A stretch of DNA of 44,529 nucleotides from Chloroflexota bacterium (GCA_026389895.1 JAPLGZ010000175.1:1-44529), one strand, 5' to 3'; shown: positions 9,161-18,382, numbered from the stretch's first letter. Made by a program: numbers and translations. The notes: generated from the letters alone by a model not told the origin.

Positions 9161-10321
9161 TTAAGCCGCAAAAACAAAATAGGCAACGATCACGGTGACG
9201 CCAACCAGAATACTCAGGGCGTAGGTAGGAACGGCACCATTTTGTAAGTAACGCACGCTATCACCCAAGGTTTGGCTAACTTGGGGAATCCAATTGACAA
9301 AACCATCAATGACCGTACGGTCAATAAAGCTGGCCAATACTTCCGACGAGCGGCGGATCGGGTTGACGATGAATTTATTGTAAAATTCGTCTACATACCA
9401 TTTGTGTTCAGCCACCGACTGGAATGCCTTGAAGGGTTCTGTCAATTGCCGTGCGCGCGGTGAGTTTTTGAAATAGCGCTCATACGCCAGCAGATATCCA
9501 ACAACAGCGATAATGGCGCTCAGCGTAAGCGCCAGCAGTTCGTAGGTCAAAAATGGTTCTTCGTGATGACCAAGCGCCGGTTCTAGCCAATGTTCTAGAC
9601 TGGCAACAAAGGGTAGATTCAGCAGGCCACCAATCAAGGCCAAAGCCGCCAGAATCCACAAAGGTGTGGTCATGAGGGCCGGGCTTTCGTGTGCATGATC
9701 ATACAAATGTTTGTCGCGCGGCTTGCCAAAGAAGGGAATAAATACGGCCCGGAAGCTATAGAAGGCCGTGAGCAGCGCCGTAAACAGACCAATGACGTAT
9801 AGGGCTGGATTGGCCTCTAGAGCGCCAGTCAAAATGGCATCTTTAGAGAAGAAACCCGACATTAGTGGAATACCGGCCAACGCCGCCGAACCAATCACAA
9901 AGGTGCGGAAGGTGCTGGGCATTTTGTCCTTTAGGCCACCCATTTTGCGAATGTCAAGCTCGCCATGCAAACCGTGCATAACGCTACCAGCCGCCAAGAA
10001 CAAGAGAGCTTTAAAGAAGGCATGCGTCACCAGATGGAAGATTGACGCGCCATACGCACCAACACCCACACCAAGCATCATGTAGCCTAGCTGTGAAACG
10101 GTCGAATAAGCCAGAATCTTCTTCAGATCGGTCTGGACTAGGGCAATTGACGCTGCAAACAGCGCGGTCAAAGCACCGATCCACGCGGCCGTCACCGAAG
10201 CACTGGTGGCGATCTCCCACAAAACGTGGGTGCGTGCGATCATATAGATACCGGCAGTGACCATCGTGGCGGCATGGATCAGGGCCGAAACTGGCGTAGG
10301 GCCAGCCATGGCGTCTGGCAA
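9161..10321 (-). CDS. nuoL: NuoL set 1, C-terminal fragment
   Basis: 386 codons beginning at an internal methionine (MPDAMAGPTPVSALIH). They cover the NuoL second half: the broken helix with [15 protein letters not shown], the GELDIRKMGG loop, and the long amphipathic C-terminal helix region ending in a hydrophobic anchor. This frame extends upstream of 10321 by about 8 codons of true NuoL sequence (GGPLYVWL) to the junction. No ribosome site precedes it, so separate translation is doubtful. Confidence 0.65.
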   Translation of the reverse strand: MPDAMAGPTPVSALIHAATMVTAGIYMIARTHVLWEIATSASVTAAWIGALTALFAASIALVQTDLKKILAYSTVSQLGYMMLGVGVGAYGASIFHLVTHAFFKALLFLAAGSVMHGLHGELDIRKMGGLKDKMPSTFRTFVIGSAALAGIPLMSGFFSKDAILTGALEANPALYVIGLFTALLTAFYSFRAVFIPFFGKPRDKHLYDHAHESPALMTTPLWILAALALIGGLLNLPFVASLEHWLEPALGHHEEPFLTYELLALTLSAIIAVVGYLLAYERYFKNSPRARQLTEPFKAFQSVAEHKWYVDEFYNKFIVNPIRRSSEVLASFIDRTVIDGFVNWIPQVSQTLGDSVRYLQNGAVPTYALSILVGVTVIVAYFVFAA

Positions 10322-10932
10322 CCAGACATAGAGTGGACCGCCCAGAGCGCTAACCTGGCAACGATCATGCCAAAATCGCCTACACGATTGACCAAGAAGG
10401 CTTTCTTGCCTGCGTCTGCGTAGTAGCCATAGCTATCATCGCGCTGGTCAAACCAGAAGCCAATGAGCAGGAATGAGGCCAAGCCCACCCCTTCCCAGCC
10501 AACGAACATGCCGAGGAAACTGTCGCTCAGCACGAGGATTAACATGGCAAGAATAAAGAAGTTGAGGTAGATAAAGAAGCGTTGGAAGCGTTCCTCGTGC
10601 TCCATATAGCTGATCGAGTAGATGTGAATCAACGCCCCCACACCAGTCACCACCAGCGTTAGTGTAATGCTGAGTGGGTCGATCAACATGGCTGAGCTCA
10701 CGTGAAACTTCTCGATCGTGATCCAATCCCACAAATGCACTGTAACTGAGCGCGCCTCGGGCTCTAACCCAAAGAGACTGAAGAGCAGCCCAACAGCGAT
10801 AAGAAAGGCTGCGATGACTGCGCCTGCGGCAATCGCCCCGATCAACGTCTTATTCAGACGATGCCCGATGAGCAAATTGATCAGCGCACCAGCGGCTGGA
10901 AAGGCAAATAATAACCAGGCAAGATCAAACAT
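10279..10932 (-). CDS. nuoL: NuoL set 1, N-terminal fragment
   Basis: 217 codons from ATG 10932 to a stop at 10279. The part up to about residue 196 (VNRVGDFGMI) is genuine NuoL with several transmembrane helices and the conserved helix-5 glutamate in GWEGVGLASF. The last 20-odd residues (WAVHSMSGCQ...) are out-of-frame translation past the deletion junction. An in-frame start 19 codons further upstream (10989) is possible but has no homology-like sequence. The ATG at 10932 has the better ribosome site. Confidence 0.7.
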   Translation of the reverse strand: MFDLAWLLFAFPAAGALINLLIGHRLNKTLIGAIAAGAVIAAFLIAVGLLFSLFGLEPEARSVTVHLWDWITIEKFHVSSAMLIDPLSITLTLVVTGVGALIHIYSISYMEHEERFQRFFIYLNFFILAMLILVLSDSFLGMFVGWEGVGLASFLLIGFWFDQRDDSYGYYADAGKKAFLVNRVGDFGMIVARLALWAVHSMSGCQTPWLALRQFRP

Positions 10933-10965
10933 GGATCCATCCTTTTTACAGGTAGTCGGTAATGG

Positions 10966-11013
10966 GTAGCAGGTTATTCGTTCGGACAATCTCCAAGCCG
11001 TGTGGCCTGCTAC
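10966..11013 (-). repeat. Inverted repeat between nuoK and nuoL (set 1)
   Basis: Arms GTAGCAGG (10966-10973) and CCTGCTAC (11006-11013) are perfect over 8 bases with a 32-base loop, in the 129-base gap before nuoL. It is one of a series of self-complementary spacers in this operon. No function is shown. Confidence 0.4.
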
Positions 11014-11061
11014 GGATTCTCTGCTATCTGTTTCTCAATTTTAAATCTAAATTTTTGATAA

Positions 11062-11364
11062 CTACCACTTGAGCAGGTTGATCTCGTCAATGTTGGTGGT
11101 ATTCGTATGACGATTGTGTGAAATCACGATGGCAAGACCTACAGCTACCTCGGCAGCCGCCACAGCCATGATCATAAACACAAAAATCTGCCCGTTTAAA
11201 TTGCCCCATTGGCGACTCAATGCAATCAGCGTCAAGTTAACGCTGTTTAGCATCATTTCCACACACATAAAAATAATCAAGGCACTGCGCCGTGTCAGCA
11301 CACCTAGTGCGCCGATAATAAAAATAATTGCCCCTAACAACAGATAGTAACTGGTAGGAATCAC
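11062..11364 (-). CDS. nuoK: NADH-quinone oxidoreductase subunit K (set 1)
   Basis: A small three-helix membrane subunit of complex I (ND4L homologue) in the proton-transfer path between quinone site and pumps. A GTG start at 11364 is chosen. It has AAAGGAAAG about 5 bases upstream and gives exactly 100 residues, the usual NuoK length. The frame is also open to an ATG at 11439, but those 25 extra residues are not NuoK-like. The two conserved membrane glutamates are visible in [15 protein letters not shown] and [16 protein letters not shown]. An ACCAATTGGT palindrome (11401-11410) lies in the gap to nuoJ. It is followed by nuoL in operon 1. Confidence 0.93.
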   Translation of the reverse strand: MIPTSYYLLLGAIIFIIGALGVLTRRSALIIFMCVEMMLNSVNLTLIALSRQWGNLNGQIFVFMIMAVAAAEVAVGLAIVISHNRHTNTTNIDEINLLKW

Positions 11365-11449
11365 GATTCTTTCCTTTATTTCGCTACACAAGCCATCATA
11401 ACCAATTGGTAGCTGTCGAAAATACCTTGCACTGCTCATCCACTACGTT

Positions 11450-11971
11450 TTACTGCTCTTCAATCTTGAGTTTTGGACGGCGCGCCAACAACAACGCGCC
11501 CAGCAAAGCCACTAACAATAGGACAGCGGCAAGTTCGAAGGGGAGAATGTAACGGGTAAACAATTCCAGCCCTACCGCTTGTGGTGATCCGCCTTGGAGA
11601 AGTGCTGCATTGGGTTCTACACCTGTAAAACCTTGGAGCAAACTGATCGCCAACCCACCGAGCAATACAATGCCAAGTGCGAAGCCAACATAAGGCGTCC
11701 AGGTGCGATGTTCAGCCTGATTAACAATCTTCTCGCTGCCGATTAACATAATCACGAACAAAATCAGAATGACGATGCCACCCGCATAAATAATTACCTG
11801 AATTGCGGCCAAAAACTGCGCTTCTAGCGTAATATAGAGGATCGCCAACGTGCCAAAATGGGCTAATAGAAAGAGCGCACTATGGACGGGGTGATTGCTA
11901 GAAACCACACCTACAGCCGCCGCCAAACTAATTGCCCCAATCAAGACGAAAAATAGGACTGATAATGTCAT
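11450..11971 (-). CDS. nuoJ: NADH-quinone oxidoreductase subunit J (set 1)
   Basis: A 173-residue membrane subunit (ND6 homologue) with five hydrophobic helices. Its third helix, IIYAGGIVILILFVIMLIG, has the conserved Tyr/Gly block where complex I forms its pi-bulge. A fourth helix follows, then a loop and a final helix, FELAAVLLLVALLGALLLAR. This complete copy is the reference used here to recognise the damage in the second nuoJ (24156-24569). Start ATG 11971 has ACAAGGAATC upstream. It sits between nuoI and nuoK in operon 1; the gap to nuoI contains an 11-bp-arm inverted repeat. Confidence 0.94.
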   Translation of the reverse strand: MTLSVLFFVLIGAISLAAAVGVVSSNHPVHSALFLLAHFGTLAILYITLEAQFLAAIQVIIYAGGIVILILFVIMLIGSEKIVNQAEHRTWTPYVGFALGIVLLGGLAISLLQGFTGVEPNAALLQGGSPQAVGLELFTRYILPFELAAVLLLVALLGALLLARRPKLKIEEQ

Positions 11972-12005
11972 TTGCTTGATTCCTTGTCCGCTGAAATGTA
12001 CTGCA

Positions 12006-12045
12006 TAAAACGTACGCGATCAACTATCGTCCGTCGTACGTTTTA
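12006..12045 (-). repeat. Inverted repeat between nuoI and nuoJ (set 1)
   Basis: Perfect 11-base arms TAAAACGTACG (12006-12016) and CGTACGTTTTA (12035-12045) with an 18-base loop, filling half of the 83-base gap. As an RNA hairpin it could act in mRNA processing or partial attenuation. No T-tract follows on the minus strand. Confidence 0.5.
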
Positions 12046-12054
12046 CGTAAGTAA

Positions 12055-12525
12055 TTACTCAGGTCGAATCACCACGTTGGGTTCACCTGGGTTCAGTAAT
12101 TGTTGCTTTGTCAGAATAAAGTCGCGGCGATTGTAATTCGCCATAGCGAATTCACTCCCCAATACAATTGCTTCGACCGGGCAAGCTTCCTCGCAGTCAC
12201 CACAAAAGACGCACCGCAACAGGTTGACTTCATAAACCTTCGCGTAACGTTCACCGGGTGAAGTGGGGTGATTGGGATCGTTTTCTTCGGCCTCGACGTA
12301 AATGGCAGCGGTTGGGCAAGCGGCTTCACATAGCATGCAGCCAATGCAGCGTTCCATACCATTTTCGTAGCGGCGCAATTCATGCTTGCCGCGAAAGCGT
12401 GGGTAGAGTGGCACAGGCGAAGCCGGGTATTCTACGGTAATCGGCTTCTGTGTCAGATGCTTGAGCGTAACGCCCATGGCCCTACCAATTTCGGTTGCAC
12501 CTTTGAAAAATTTGTTAAAACCCAT
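12055..12525 (-). CDS. nuoI: NADH-quinone oxidoreductase subunit I, two 4Fe-4S clusters (set 1)
   Basis: A 156-residue peripheral-arm subunit that carries clusters N6a and N6b, passing electrons from NuoG towards NuoB. Two ferredoxin motifs are complete: [12 protein letters not shown] (Cys60, 63, 66, 70) and [12 protein letters not shown] (Cys105, 108, 111, 115). An N-terminal amphipathic stretch (about 1-35) fits membrane-surface association. Start ATG 12525 has CAAGGAT about 10 bases upstream. It is the only nuoI in the window; cluster 2 has none, so a complex built on the second membrane arm would need this copy or one encoded elsewhere. Confidence 0.96.
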   Translation of the reverse strand: MGFNKFFKGATEIGRAMGVTLKHLTQKPITVEYPASPVPLYPRFRGKHELRRYENGMERCIGCMLCEAACPTAAIYVEAEENDPNHPTSPGERYAKVYEVNLLRCVFCGDCEEACPVEAIVLGSEFAMANYNRRDFILTKQQLLNPGEPNVVIRPE

Positions 12526-12611
12526 AGCGTAATATCCTTGACATTTAGATAAGTAGTGGTTAGTAAGGAATGGGTCTTGCCTTTGCCAACTTACGGATGA
12601 CCACCTACTGC

Positions 12612-13598
12612 TTACTTAAAGAACAGCACCAAAAGCGCTGTAATGATCATGTACACGATCGAGCCGGGTAACAAGTATTGCCAGGTAAAGCGCATCAACT
12701 GATCATAACGCGGCCGGCCAATACTGGCACGCACCCAGATGAACACGAAGAGGAGGATAATGACCTTAACCGCCAACACAAATGGCCCTAGAATTGGCAG
12801 AAAATCGGTAATCCCAAACGGCAACTTCCAACCCCCAAAGAAGAGCGTTGCCATGAGCGTGCTTGTTGTAATCACGTTCAAGTATTCGGCAATAAAGAAC
12901 ATCGCAAATTTCATACCGCCATACTCAGTCTGAAAGCCAGCCACCAGTTCGTTTTCCGTCTCTGGCAAATCAAATGGTGTGCGGTTACATTCCGCCAGCA
13001 TGCAGATGAAGAAGAACGGGAACATGATCCAGAGCCAGAGCCATTCCCACCAAGCACGCGGCGATTGGACCAACTGTACCAGGCTAAAGCTGCCAGCCAA
13101 CATCAGAATGCTGACCAGAAACATGCCCAGTGGCAATTCATACGAGATCATTTGTGCCGAAGAACGCAGGGCGCCCAGGAGCGAATAGTTGTTATTGCTA
13201 CCCCAGCCGGCCAAAATGATGCCATAGCTTTCCACGCCGGTCAGGGCCAAAATCCAGAGAAAACCAATGTTGACATCGGCAATCGCTGGTGTATTTTTGG
13301 TGATCGGAATTACGGCCCAAACGGCTAGCACAGGAATCAAGCCTAGAACTGGCCCTAACAAGTAGACAACCTTATCCACATGGTTAGGGATCACTTCTTC
13401 CTTGAAGAAGGCCTTAACCGCATCGGCCGCCGGTAGCATCAATCCATAAGGACCAGCGCGGTTAGGACCGTAGCGAATCTGAAAGCGCGCTAATAGTTTT
13501 CGCTCATACCAGGTGAGATAAGCAAATGCTGTCAGCAAGATAAAAAGTAGAATAACCGACCGAATGAGCGGAAAGACAATTAAATTAAGCCAATCCAT
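12612..13598 (-). CDS. nuoH: NADH-quinone oxidoreductase subunit H (set 1)
   Basis: A 328-residue membrane subunit (ND1 homologue) that forms the quinone chamber where the two arms meet. It shows the quinone-channel loop [19 protein letters not shown] and the charged segment [20 protein letters not shown]. The [15 protein letters not shown] block follows, so the usual acidic residues are in place. Length is typical. Start ATG 13598 has AAGGAAG about 8 bases upstream. The NuoH of cluster 2 is 417 residues with extra N- and C-terminal segments, so the two are distinct paralogues and not a recent duplication. Confidence 0.95.
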   Translation of the reverse strand: MDWLNLIVFPLIRSVILLFILLTAFAYLTWYERKLLARFQIRYGPNRAGPYGLMLPAADAVKAFFKEEVIPNHVDKVVYLLGPVLGLIPVLAVWAVIPITKNTPAIADVNIGFLWILALTGVESYGIILAGWGSNNNYSLLGALRSSAQMISYELPLGMFLVSILMLAGSFSLVQLVQSPRAWWEWLWLWIMFPFFFICMLAECNRTPFDLPETENELVAGFQTEYGGMKFAMFFIAEYLNVITTSTLMATLFFGGWKLPFGITDFLPILGPFVLAVKVIILLFVFIWVRASIGRPRYDQLMRFTWQYLLPGSIVYMIITALLVLFFK

Positions 13599-13672
13599 AG
13601 CAGCTTCCTTAATAACTAATTGTGAATAATTAATCTTTAATAGTTAACGCCGGACTATCCTAGACACCAACC

Positions 13673-13707
13673 ATTAATTATTAATTATTAATTATTACCT
13701 ATTAATT
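13673..13707. repeat. ATTAATT heptanucleotide tandem repeat (nuoG-nuoH gap)
   Basis: ATTAATT is repeated three times head to tail (13673-13693). A variant ATTACCT and another ATTAATT (to 13707) follow. It lies in the 202-base gap between nuoG and nuoH, next to the inverted repeat at 13720-13794. Related AATTAAT words occur at about 13627-13633. It is a slippage-prone simple repeat, not a CRISPR array (no spacers). Confidence 0.6.
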
Positions 13708-13719
13708 ATTTTTGCAACA

Positions 13720-13794
13720 AGGAGCCTCACGCCCACTTCCTTTCCCTGTAACAAAATTTCCTTCCAGGCGAGAGGGATTAGGCGTGAGGCTCCT
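13720..13794 (-). repeat. 14-bp-arm inverted repeat between nuoG and nuoH
   Basis: Perfect arms AGGAGCCTCACGCC (13720-13733) and GGCGTGAGGCTCCT (13781-13794) flank a 47-base interior of purine/pyrimidine blocks that can pair partly. It lies only 6 bases after the nuoG stop. No T-tract follows on the minus strand, so it may be an mRNA processing or stability element or a REP-like unit, not a full terminator. Confidence 0.55.
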
Positions 13795-13800
13795 CGTTAA

Positions 13801-16368
13801 TTATTTTTGTTGAACTCGTACATGCTCAATATCACTACCGTTCAGGAGCGCACCAACTGGCGCCCCTGGCAAACTTTCCGGAATCCAAGCTGTCCCTGGT
13901 TGGACCTGGGCCTCGATTTTTACCGCCATCGTCAATTCTCCATGCGCACTGCGCACGATGACCGGTGTCCCATCAACGACACCCAAGCCCGCTGCATCCG
14001 CCGGATTGAGTCCGACAAGCGCAGGCATAATCCTGTCTTTCATTTGGGTCGTGCGGCGGAACATATTACCATCATCGAAGAGCACCGTGCCACTGACGAG
14101 CGACAATGGATATTCTTCATACAGCGTAATATTCTGTTGCGTCGCTTCTTGCGAAGTTGGCTGCACATTGAGGGCCTTGGCATCCCATTGCAAGCCTTGA
14201 TCACCAAGCGCTTCCCACGTTAAGCCAGCGTACAAGGGCACGGCTTTGGTAATTTCAGCCGTAATCCCATGCTCAGCGGCATAAGGCCAATTGGTGCCCA
14301 TGCGCGTGGCTAGATGATCCAAGATCATCCAGTCTGGCGCAGCCTTGCTATGTGGATCGCGCACTGCCTTGGGCGCCCGTTGCACACGGCGTTCCAGATT
14401 TGTAAAGGTGCCGCTGCTTTCGGCCCAACTGACAGCAGGTAGCACCACATCTGCTAGCTTAGCCGTTTCGGTCAAGAAGAGTTCTTGGACAACCAGGAAA
14501 TCTAGCTTGTCGAGGTTGGCCGTCCATTCGGGTCGTTCACTGGCTGGATTAGCGCCCATAATATAAAGCGCCTTGATCTCCTTGCCTGCCCCGTCCAACA
14601 TTTGTTTGTAAGTTTTGCCCGCCTTGGTTGGCAAGGTCGCACCCCACAACGTTTGTAACCGTTGTTTGGCTGCTTTGTCATCTAAGGCTGCATGGCCAGG
14701 TAGCGCATGGGGCAGCAGACCCATATCGCGGCAGCCTTGGCTGTTGGCTTCAAGCCCTACGTAGGCCAAGCGTTCATAATGGCCAGTGGCCAATGCCAAA
14801 TTGGTCAGACCGTGCAGTGTATTCTGGCCAGCTTCACCGCGTGCTACCAGTGGTCCGTAAATGATTAACGCATTGGAGCTCTGGGCCAGCGCTTCGGCAG
14901 CACGTTTGACTTCGGCTGGGTCCACACCACACAGATCGCGCAACAATTGCTCGACAGCTGACACATCATTCTGAGGCGCTGGTTGGTCACCTTCTTTGGC
15001 TTCAAGAGCTGCTTTCGCGGCTAATGCGGCCGCCGTCAAACCATTGAGTAAGGTGGCTTCCGTACCTGGCTTGTAACCGAGATAAGGACCTTGATAGCGC
15101 GTCAATTCAATTTTGCGCGGATGGGCAATGATTAATTTTGCCTTGCCTTTACGTACGGCTCGCTTCAAATGCACATCTAAAATCGGCAATTCTTCGCTTG
15201 GATCCACCCCGAAGAGGAAAATTGTATCCACTTTGGGGTTAGGCCCATACTGGGGCTTCATGACATCGGCCAGGGCTGGTAAACCGGTGGCCAATGCCGC
15301 TACATCCCCACCATCGCGGTGATCGATGTTGTTGGTGCCGATCATCTGGCGGAAGAAGCGCTGTAACAAATAGTTGCTCTCGTTGGATAATTTTGCGCTC
15401 CCAATGCCACCAATTGCGTCAGCACCATTGGTTTTCTTGATCGCTTGCAATTTATCCGCAATCACCTGAAGTGCTTCGCTCCAGGGCACCCCGACTAATT
15501 CGCCATTTTTGCGCACCATCGGCATAGTCAAGCGGTCTTCGGCATTGACCCAAGCGTGGGCAAAACGGCCTTTGTCGCATAGCCATTGATCGTTGACCTG
15601 CATATTTTCGCGGCCAACGATGCGCCGCAACTTGTGGGTGCGGCTGTCTAACCGCACATTACACCCCACCGAGCAATGGGTGCAGATGCTGGCAGTGCGC
15701 TCGATCTCCCACGGGCGGTAGCTAAAACGTGCCACGCGGTTGGTCAATGCGCCGACGGGGCAGATATCAATAATATTGCCACTGGTTTTGGCGTTAACCG
15801 GTTGACCAGGTTGAATATCGATCAAAGTCTGACCGCCACGTTCAAAGAGCCCCAACTGCGGCTTATCTTCCCACTCTTCCAAATAGCGGATACAGCGCCA
15901 ACAGACCACACAACGTTCCTGATCCAAGACAATTGTGTCGGAGATCATATAGTGTTTGTTCTTATGGCGTTTGGGTTCTACAAGGGCGCTAATGCCAGGA
16001 CCATAGCGCATGGTCTGATCTTGCAACGGGCATTCGCCGCCCTTATCGCAAATCGGACAGTCCAACGGATGGTTGAGCAGAATAAAACCCAGGGTAGCCT
16101 CCTGGGTTGCCTTGACCTGGGGAGTATTCGTCTTTACAACCATGCCTTCGGCTACGGGCACAGAACAGGCCGTCTGCAACATAGGACCGCGCGGACCGGT
16201 AATTTCTACCAGACACATACGGCAGCAAGCCACCGGATCTAGCTTGGGATGGCTGCAAAAGACGGGAATTTCGATATTTAACTTTGCCGCCGCATCGACC
16301 ACCAAGGTGCCTTTCGGCACGGCAACGGCGCGGTCATCAATGGTTACGTTTACTAAATCTGTCGTCAT
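13801..16368 (-). CDS. nuoG: NADH-quinone oxidoreductase subunit G (set 1)
   Basis: An 855-residue peripheral-arm subunit with the N-terminal iron-sulfur module and a molybdopterin-oxidoreductase-like fold. Ligands are visible for the 2Fe-2S cluster N1b (Cys38, 49, 52, 68). Cluster N5 uses HPLDCPICDKGGEC (His100, Cys104, 107, 113). Cluster N4 uses CVVCWRC plus a distant Cys (153, 156, 159, 203). An extra cluster N7 uses CTHCSVGC plus Cys264 (229, 232, 236). N7 is kept only in part of the bacterial family. The rest (about 270-855) is the catalytic-type fold without a recognisable molybdenum cysteine. It begins at ATG 16368, 40 bases after nuoEF; the ribosome site is weak (AAGGGAA about 13 bases away). 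It is the only nuoG here. Confidence 0.95.
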   Translation of the reverse strand: MTTDLVNVTIDDRAVAVPKGTLVVDAAAKLNIEIPVFCSHPKLDPVACCRMCLVEITGPRGPMLQTACSVPVAEGMVVKTNTPQVKATQEATLGFILLNHPLDCPICDKGGECPLQDQTMRYGPGISALVEPKRHKNKHYMISDTIVLDQERCVVCWRCIRYLEEWEDKPQLGLFERGGQTLIDIQPGQPVNAKTSGNIIDICPVGALTNRVARFSYRPWEIERTASICTHCSVGCNVRLDSRTHKLRRIVGRENMQVNDQWLCDKGRFAHAWVNAEDRLTMPMVRKNGELVGVPWSEALQVIADKLQAIKKTNGADAIGGIGSAKLSNESNYLLQRFFRQMIGTNNIDHRDGGDVAALATGLPALADVMKPQYGPNPKVDTIFLFGVDPSEELPILDVHLKRAVRKGKAKLIIAHPRKIELTRYQGPYLGYKPGTEATLLNGLTAAALAAKAALEAKEGDQPAPQNDVSAVEQLLRDLCGVDPAEVKRAAEALAQSSNALIIYGPLVARGEAGQNTLHGLTNLALATGHYERLAYVGLEANSQGCRDMGLLPHALPGHAALDDKAAKQRLQTLWGATLPTKAGKTYKQMLDGAGKEIKALYIMGANPASERPEWTANLDKLDFLVVQELFLTETAKLADVVLPAVSWAESSGTFTNLERRVQRAPKAVRDPHSKAAPDWMILDHLATRMGTNWPYAAEHGITAEITKAVPLYAGLTWEALGDQGLQWDAKALNVQPTSQEATQQNITLYEEYPLSLVSGTVLFDDGNMFRRTTQMKDRIMPALVGLNPADAAGLGVVDGTPVIVRSAHGELTMAVKIEAQVQPGTAWIPESLPGAPVGALLNGSDIEHVRVQQK

Positions 16369-16408
16369 AGGTCAATCATTCCCTTGTCTGGGCAAAACTT
16401 GTGAGAAG

Positions 16409-18382
16409 TTAATCTGCACTCACCATCGTATCGCGCAAGATTGGCGACTCGCCAATCGGCTTCATTGTGCTGTCATGGAGTCCGCTCGATTGCTCGACAT
16501 CGGGCCGATAGATGGGCCGAATTGGAATCTCTGGGCCGATATTTTCGGGATTTGTCGCCATGATTTTATCGGTAAACTCGATACGGAACTTGGTGAGATT
16601 GCTTTGCATCCCCCATACCGCGGCATCGCCAAAGGGACAGAAGCTCTTGCCTGAAATGAAGGAGGCAATTTTCTCCAACAAAGGCAAGTCTTGGGTGCGG
16701 CCACCGCCATCTTCAATGCGCTCTAGAATATCTTCGAGCCAGCCTGTGCCTTCGCGACAGGGCGTGCATTTCCCACAACTCTCCTCGCGATAGAAACTTA
16801 ACGTACGCCGAGCAACTGATACCATTGGCGCTCGTGAATCCATCACAATAATCCCAGCCGAGCCGAGCAATGAACCCGCCGCCTGCACACTTTCGTAATC
16901 AAGCAACGTATCAAGCTGATCCGCCGTCAGCAGCTTCATCGATAACCCACCAGGACAGACGGCCTTAACCGGTGCATCGTCCTCTTCTGGACCACCACCA
17001 TAAGTATAAATCAAATCGCGTAGTGATGTAGCATGTGGCAGTTCATACAGCCCTGGGCGTTTAACATTGCCACTAAGGCAGAAAATGCGGAAGCCTGTGC
17101 TTTTTTCGGTGCCAAAACCCTTGTACCAATCAACGCCATTGCGCATAATGTGCGTTACGTTGCAGATTGATTCAACGTTATTCACAATCGTCGGTTTCGC
17201 ATAGAGACCTTCGACTGCGGGAAAAGGTGGCTTCATACGCGGATGGCCGCGATAGCCTTCCAGACTGGTCAGCAAAGCCGTTTCTTCGCCGCACTCATAA
17301 GCACCCGCACCGCGATGGATAACAATCTCTAGATTTTTCTCTGTACCAAAGATCCCTTTACCCAAAAAGCCTTTGGCTTTGGCGGCTTTCACCGCTTCAA
17401 CCAAGCGGGTATAAGCAAAATAATATTCGCCGCGAATATAGACAAACGCCAACTCACAATCAATCGCAAAGGCGCTCATCATGATACCTTCAAGCAACTG
17501 ATGCGGGTCATATTCCATGACAAGGCGATCTTTAAAGGTACCGGGTTCCGATTCGTCGGCATTGATTACTAAATAACGTGGCTTGGCAGGCGCCAGGAAG
17601 CTCCATTTGGTGCCAGTTGGGAAACCTGCGCCACCACGGCCACGTAAACCGCTCGCTTTGATCATATCAATCACCGCAGCCGGTTGCATTTCGCTGAACA
17701 CTTTCTTGGCAGTTTCGTAACCACCATCAGCGATATAGCTCTCGATCGTGTGGCTGTCTTGCTTAAGTGCCCGCGCCGTTAGAAAACGCGGCTCCATACC
17801 ACCAACCGTGTATGGACCGGCAGCCTTGCCTTCATTGTTTGGATCGCCGGCTGGTGTCCAGCGTTCCAGTGTATTGAAAGCTTTGCCGCTGTTGAGCAAG
17901 TCTAAAAACTTCTCGACATCTTGGTCGGTCTTCATTTCCTCGAAATAGCGAATCTGACCGGTCTTCTGTTCGGTGACGGAGGCCATCGGCGCGGTGCCGC
18001 ATGAACCCAGGCACTCCATATGATCGAGCCCATACTTGCCATCAGCGGTCTGTTCGCCGTGATGGATGCCTAATTTTTCTTCAATGTGGTGCAGGCATTT
18101 ATTTGCACCGCGCAACATACAAGGCACGTTGGTGCATACTTCAATGTGATACTCGCCTTTGGGCTCTTCGTGGAACATATTGTAAAAGCCCACGACTGCG
18201 CCTACTTCGGCTGGCTCGAGGTCAAGCATCTCTGCCAGTTCGTTTTGCGCTTCTACTTTGCAATAACCAAATTCGCGCTGGATCACGTAGAGCGCAGGCA
18301 GAATAGCCGAACGCTGACGACCCACCGGATACAGGTCCATCCACTTTTTAATTTCAGCACGTACTGCTTCTGATAGCACCAT
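16409..18382 (-). CDS. nuoEF: Fused NADH-quinone oxidoreductase subunits E and F (set 1)
   Basis: A 657-residue natural fusion of NuoE (about 1-165) and NuoF (about 195-640), which are separate proteins in most bacteria. The NuoE part carries the 2Fe-2S cluster N1a ligands CTNVPC (Cys83, 88) and CLGSC (Cys124, 128). The NuoF part has the NADH/FMN loop GLRGRGGAGFPTGTKW (about 245-260), NADESEPGTFKDR, and GAGAYECGEETALL. Cluster N3 ligands are CGKCTPC (Cys536, 539, 542) and Cys582. All expected cofactor residues are present, so it should oxidise NADH, reduce FMN and feed NuoG. The join (about 165-195, rich in Gly and Asn) is a short linker. A C-terminal tail of about 65 residues follows. Start ATG 18382 has GTAGGAT upstream. 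Cluster 2 has no NADH-input genes. Confidence 0.95.
   Translation of the reverse strand: MVLSEAVRAEIKKWMDLYPVGRQRSAILPALYVIQREFGYCKVEAQNELAEMLDLEPAEVGAVVGFYNMFHEEPKGEYHIEVCTNVPCMLRGANKCLHHIEEKLGIHHGEQTADGKYGLDHMECLGSCGTAPMASVTEQKTGQIRYFEEMKTDQDVEKFLDLLNSGKAFNTLERWTPAGDPNNEGKAAGPYTVGGMEPRFLTARALKQDSHTIESYIADGGYETAKKVFSEMQPAAVIDMIKASGLRGRGGAGFPTGTKWSFLAPAKPRYLVINADESEPGTFKDRLVMEYDPHQLLEGIMMSAFAIDCELAFVYIRGEYYFAYTRLVEAVKAAKAKGFLGKGIFGTEKNLEIVIHRGAGAYECGEETALLTSLEGYRGHPRMKPPFPAVEGLYAKPTIVNNVESICNVTHIMRNGVDWYKGFGTEKSTGFRIFCLSGNVKRPGLYELPHATSLRDLIYTYGGGPEEDDAPVKAVCPGGLSMKLLTADQLDTLLDYESVQAAGSLLGSAGIIVMDSRAPMVSVARRTLSFYREESCGKCTPCREGTGWLEDILERIEDGGGRTQDLPLLEKIASFISGKSFCPFGDAAVWGMQSNLTKFRIEFTDKIMATNPENIGPEIPIRPIYRPDVEQSSGLHDSTMKPIGESPILRDTMVSAD

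Larger units (their letters stand above)
9161..10932 (-). pseudogene. nuoL: NADH-quinone oxidoreductase subunit L (set 1), internal deletion plus frameshift
   Basis: NuoL (ND5 homologue) is the terminal proton-pumping subunit of complex I. Here it is split. Codons from ATG 10932 (AAGGAT upstream; MFDLAWLLFAFPAAG) encode a normal first part through WEGVGLASFLLIGFWF and KAFLVNRVGDFGMI. The frame then runs off into unrelated residues. The normal continuation, PLYVWLPDAMAGPTPV, resumes in another frame at about 10336. Between these blocks a normal NuoL, including the second copy at 25724-27976, has roughly 50-75 residues that contain the GKSAQ helix with the essential lysine. Here almost nothing lies between them, so about 150-220 bases are missing as well as the frame being lost, with the junction within 10341-10362. 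A frame correction alone would not restore the proton channel. Either this is a true pseudogene or the sequence was mis-assembled here. Confidence 0.8.

Noticed and set aside
13673-13707. Short regular repeats considered as CRISPR
   Set aside because: Units are 7 bases with no spacers; a simple tandem repeat.
15676-16654. Long plus-strand frames of 188 and 193 codons
   Set aside because: They lie wholly opposite the nuoG/nuoEF coding sequence, have no ribosome site and no domain pattern.
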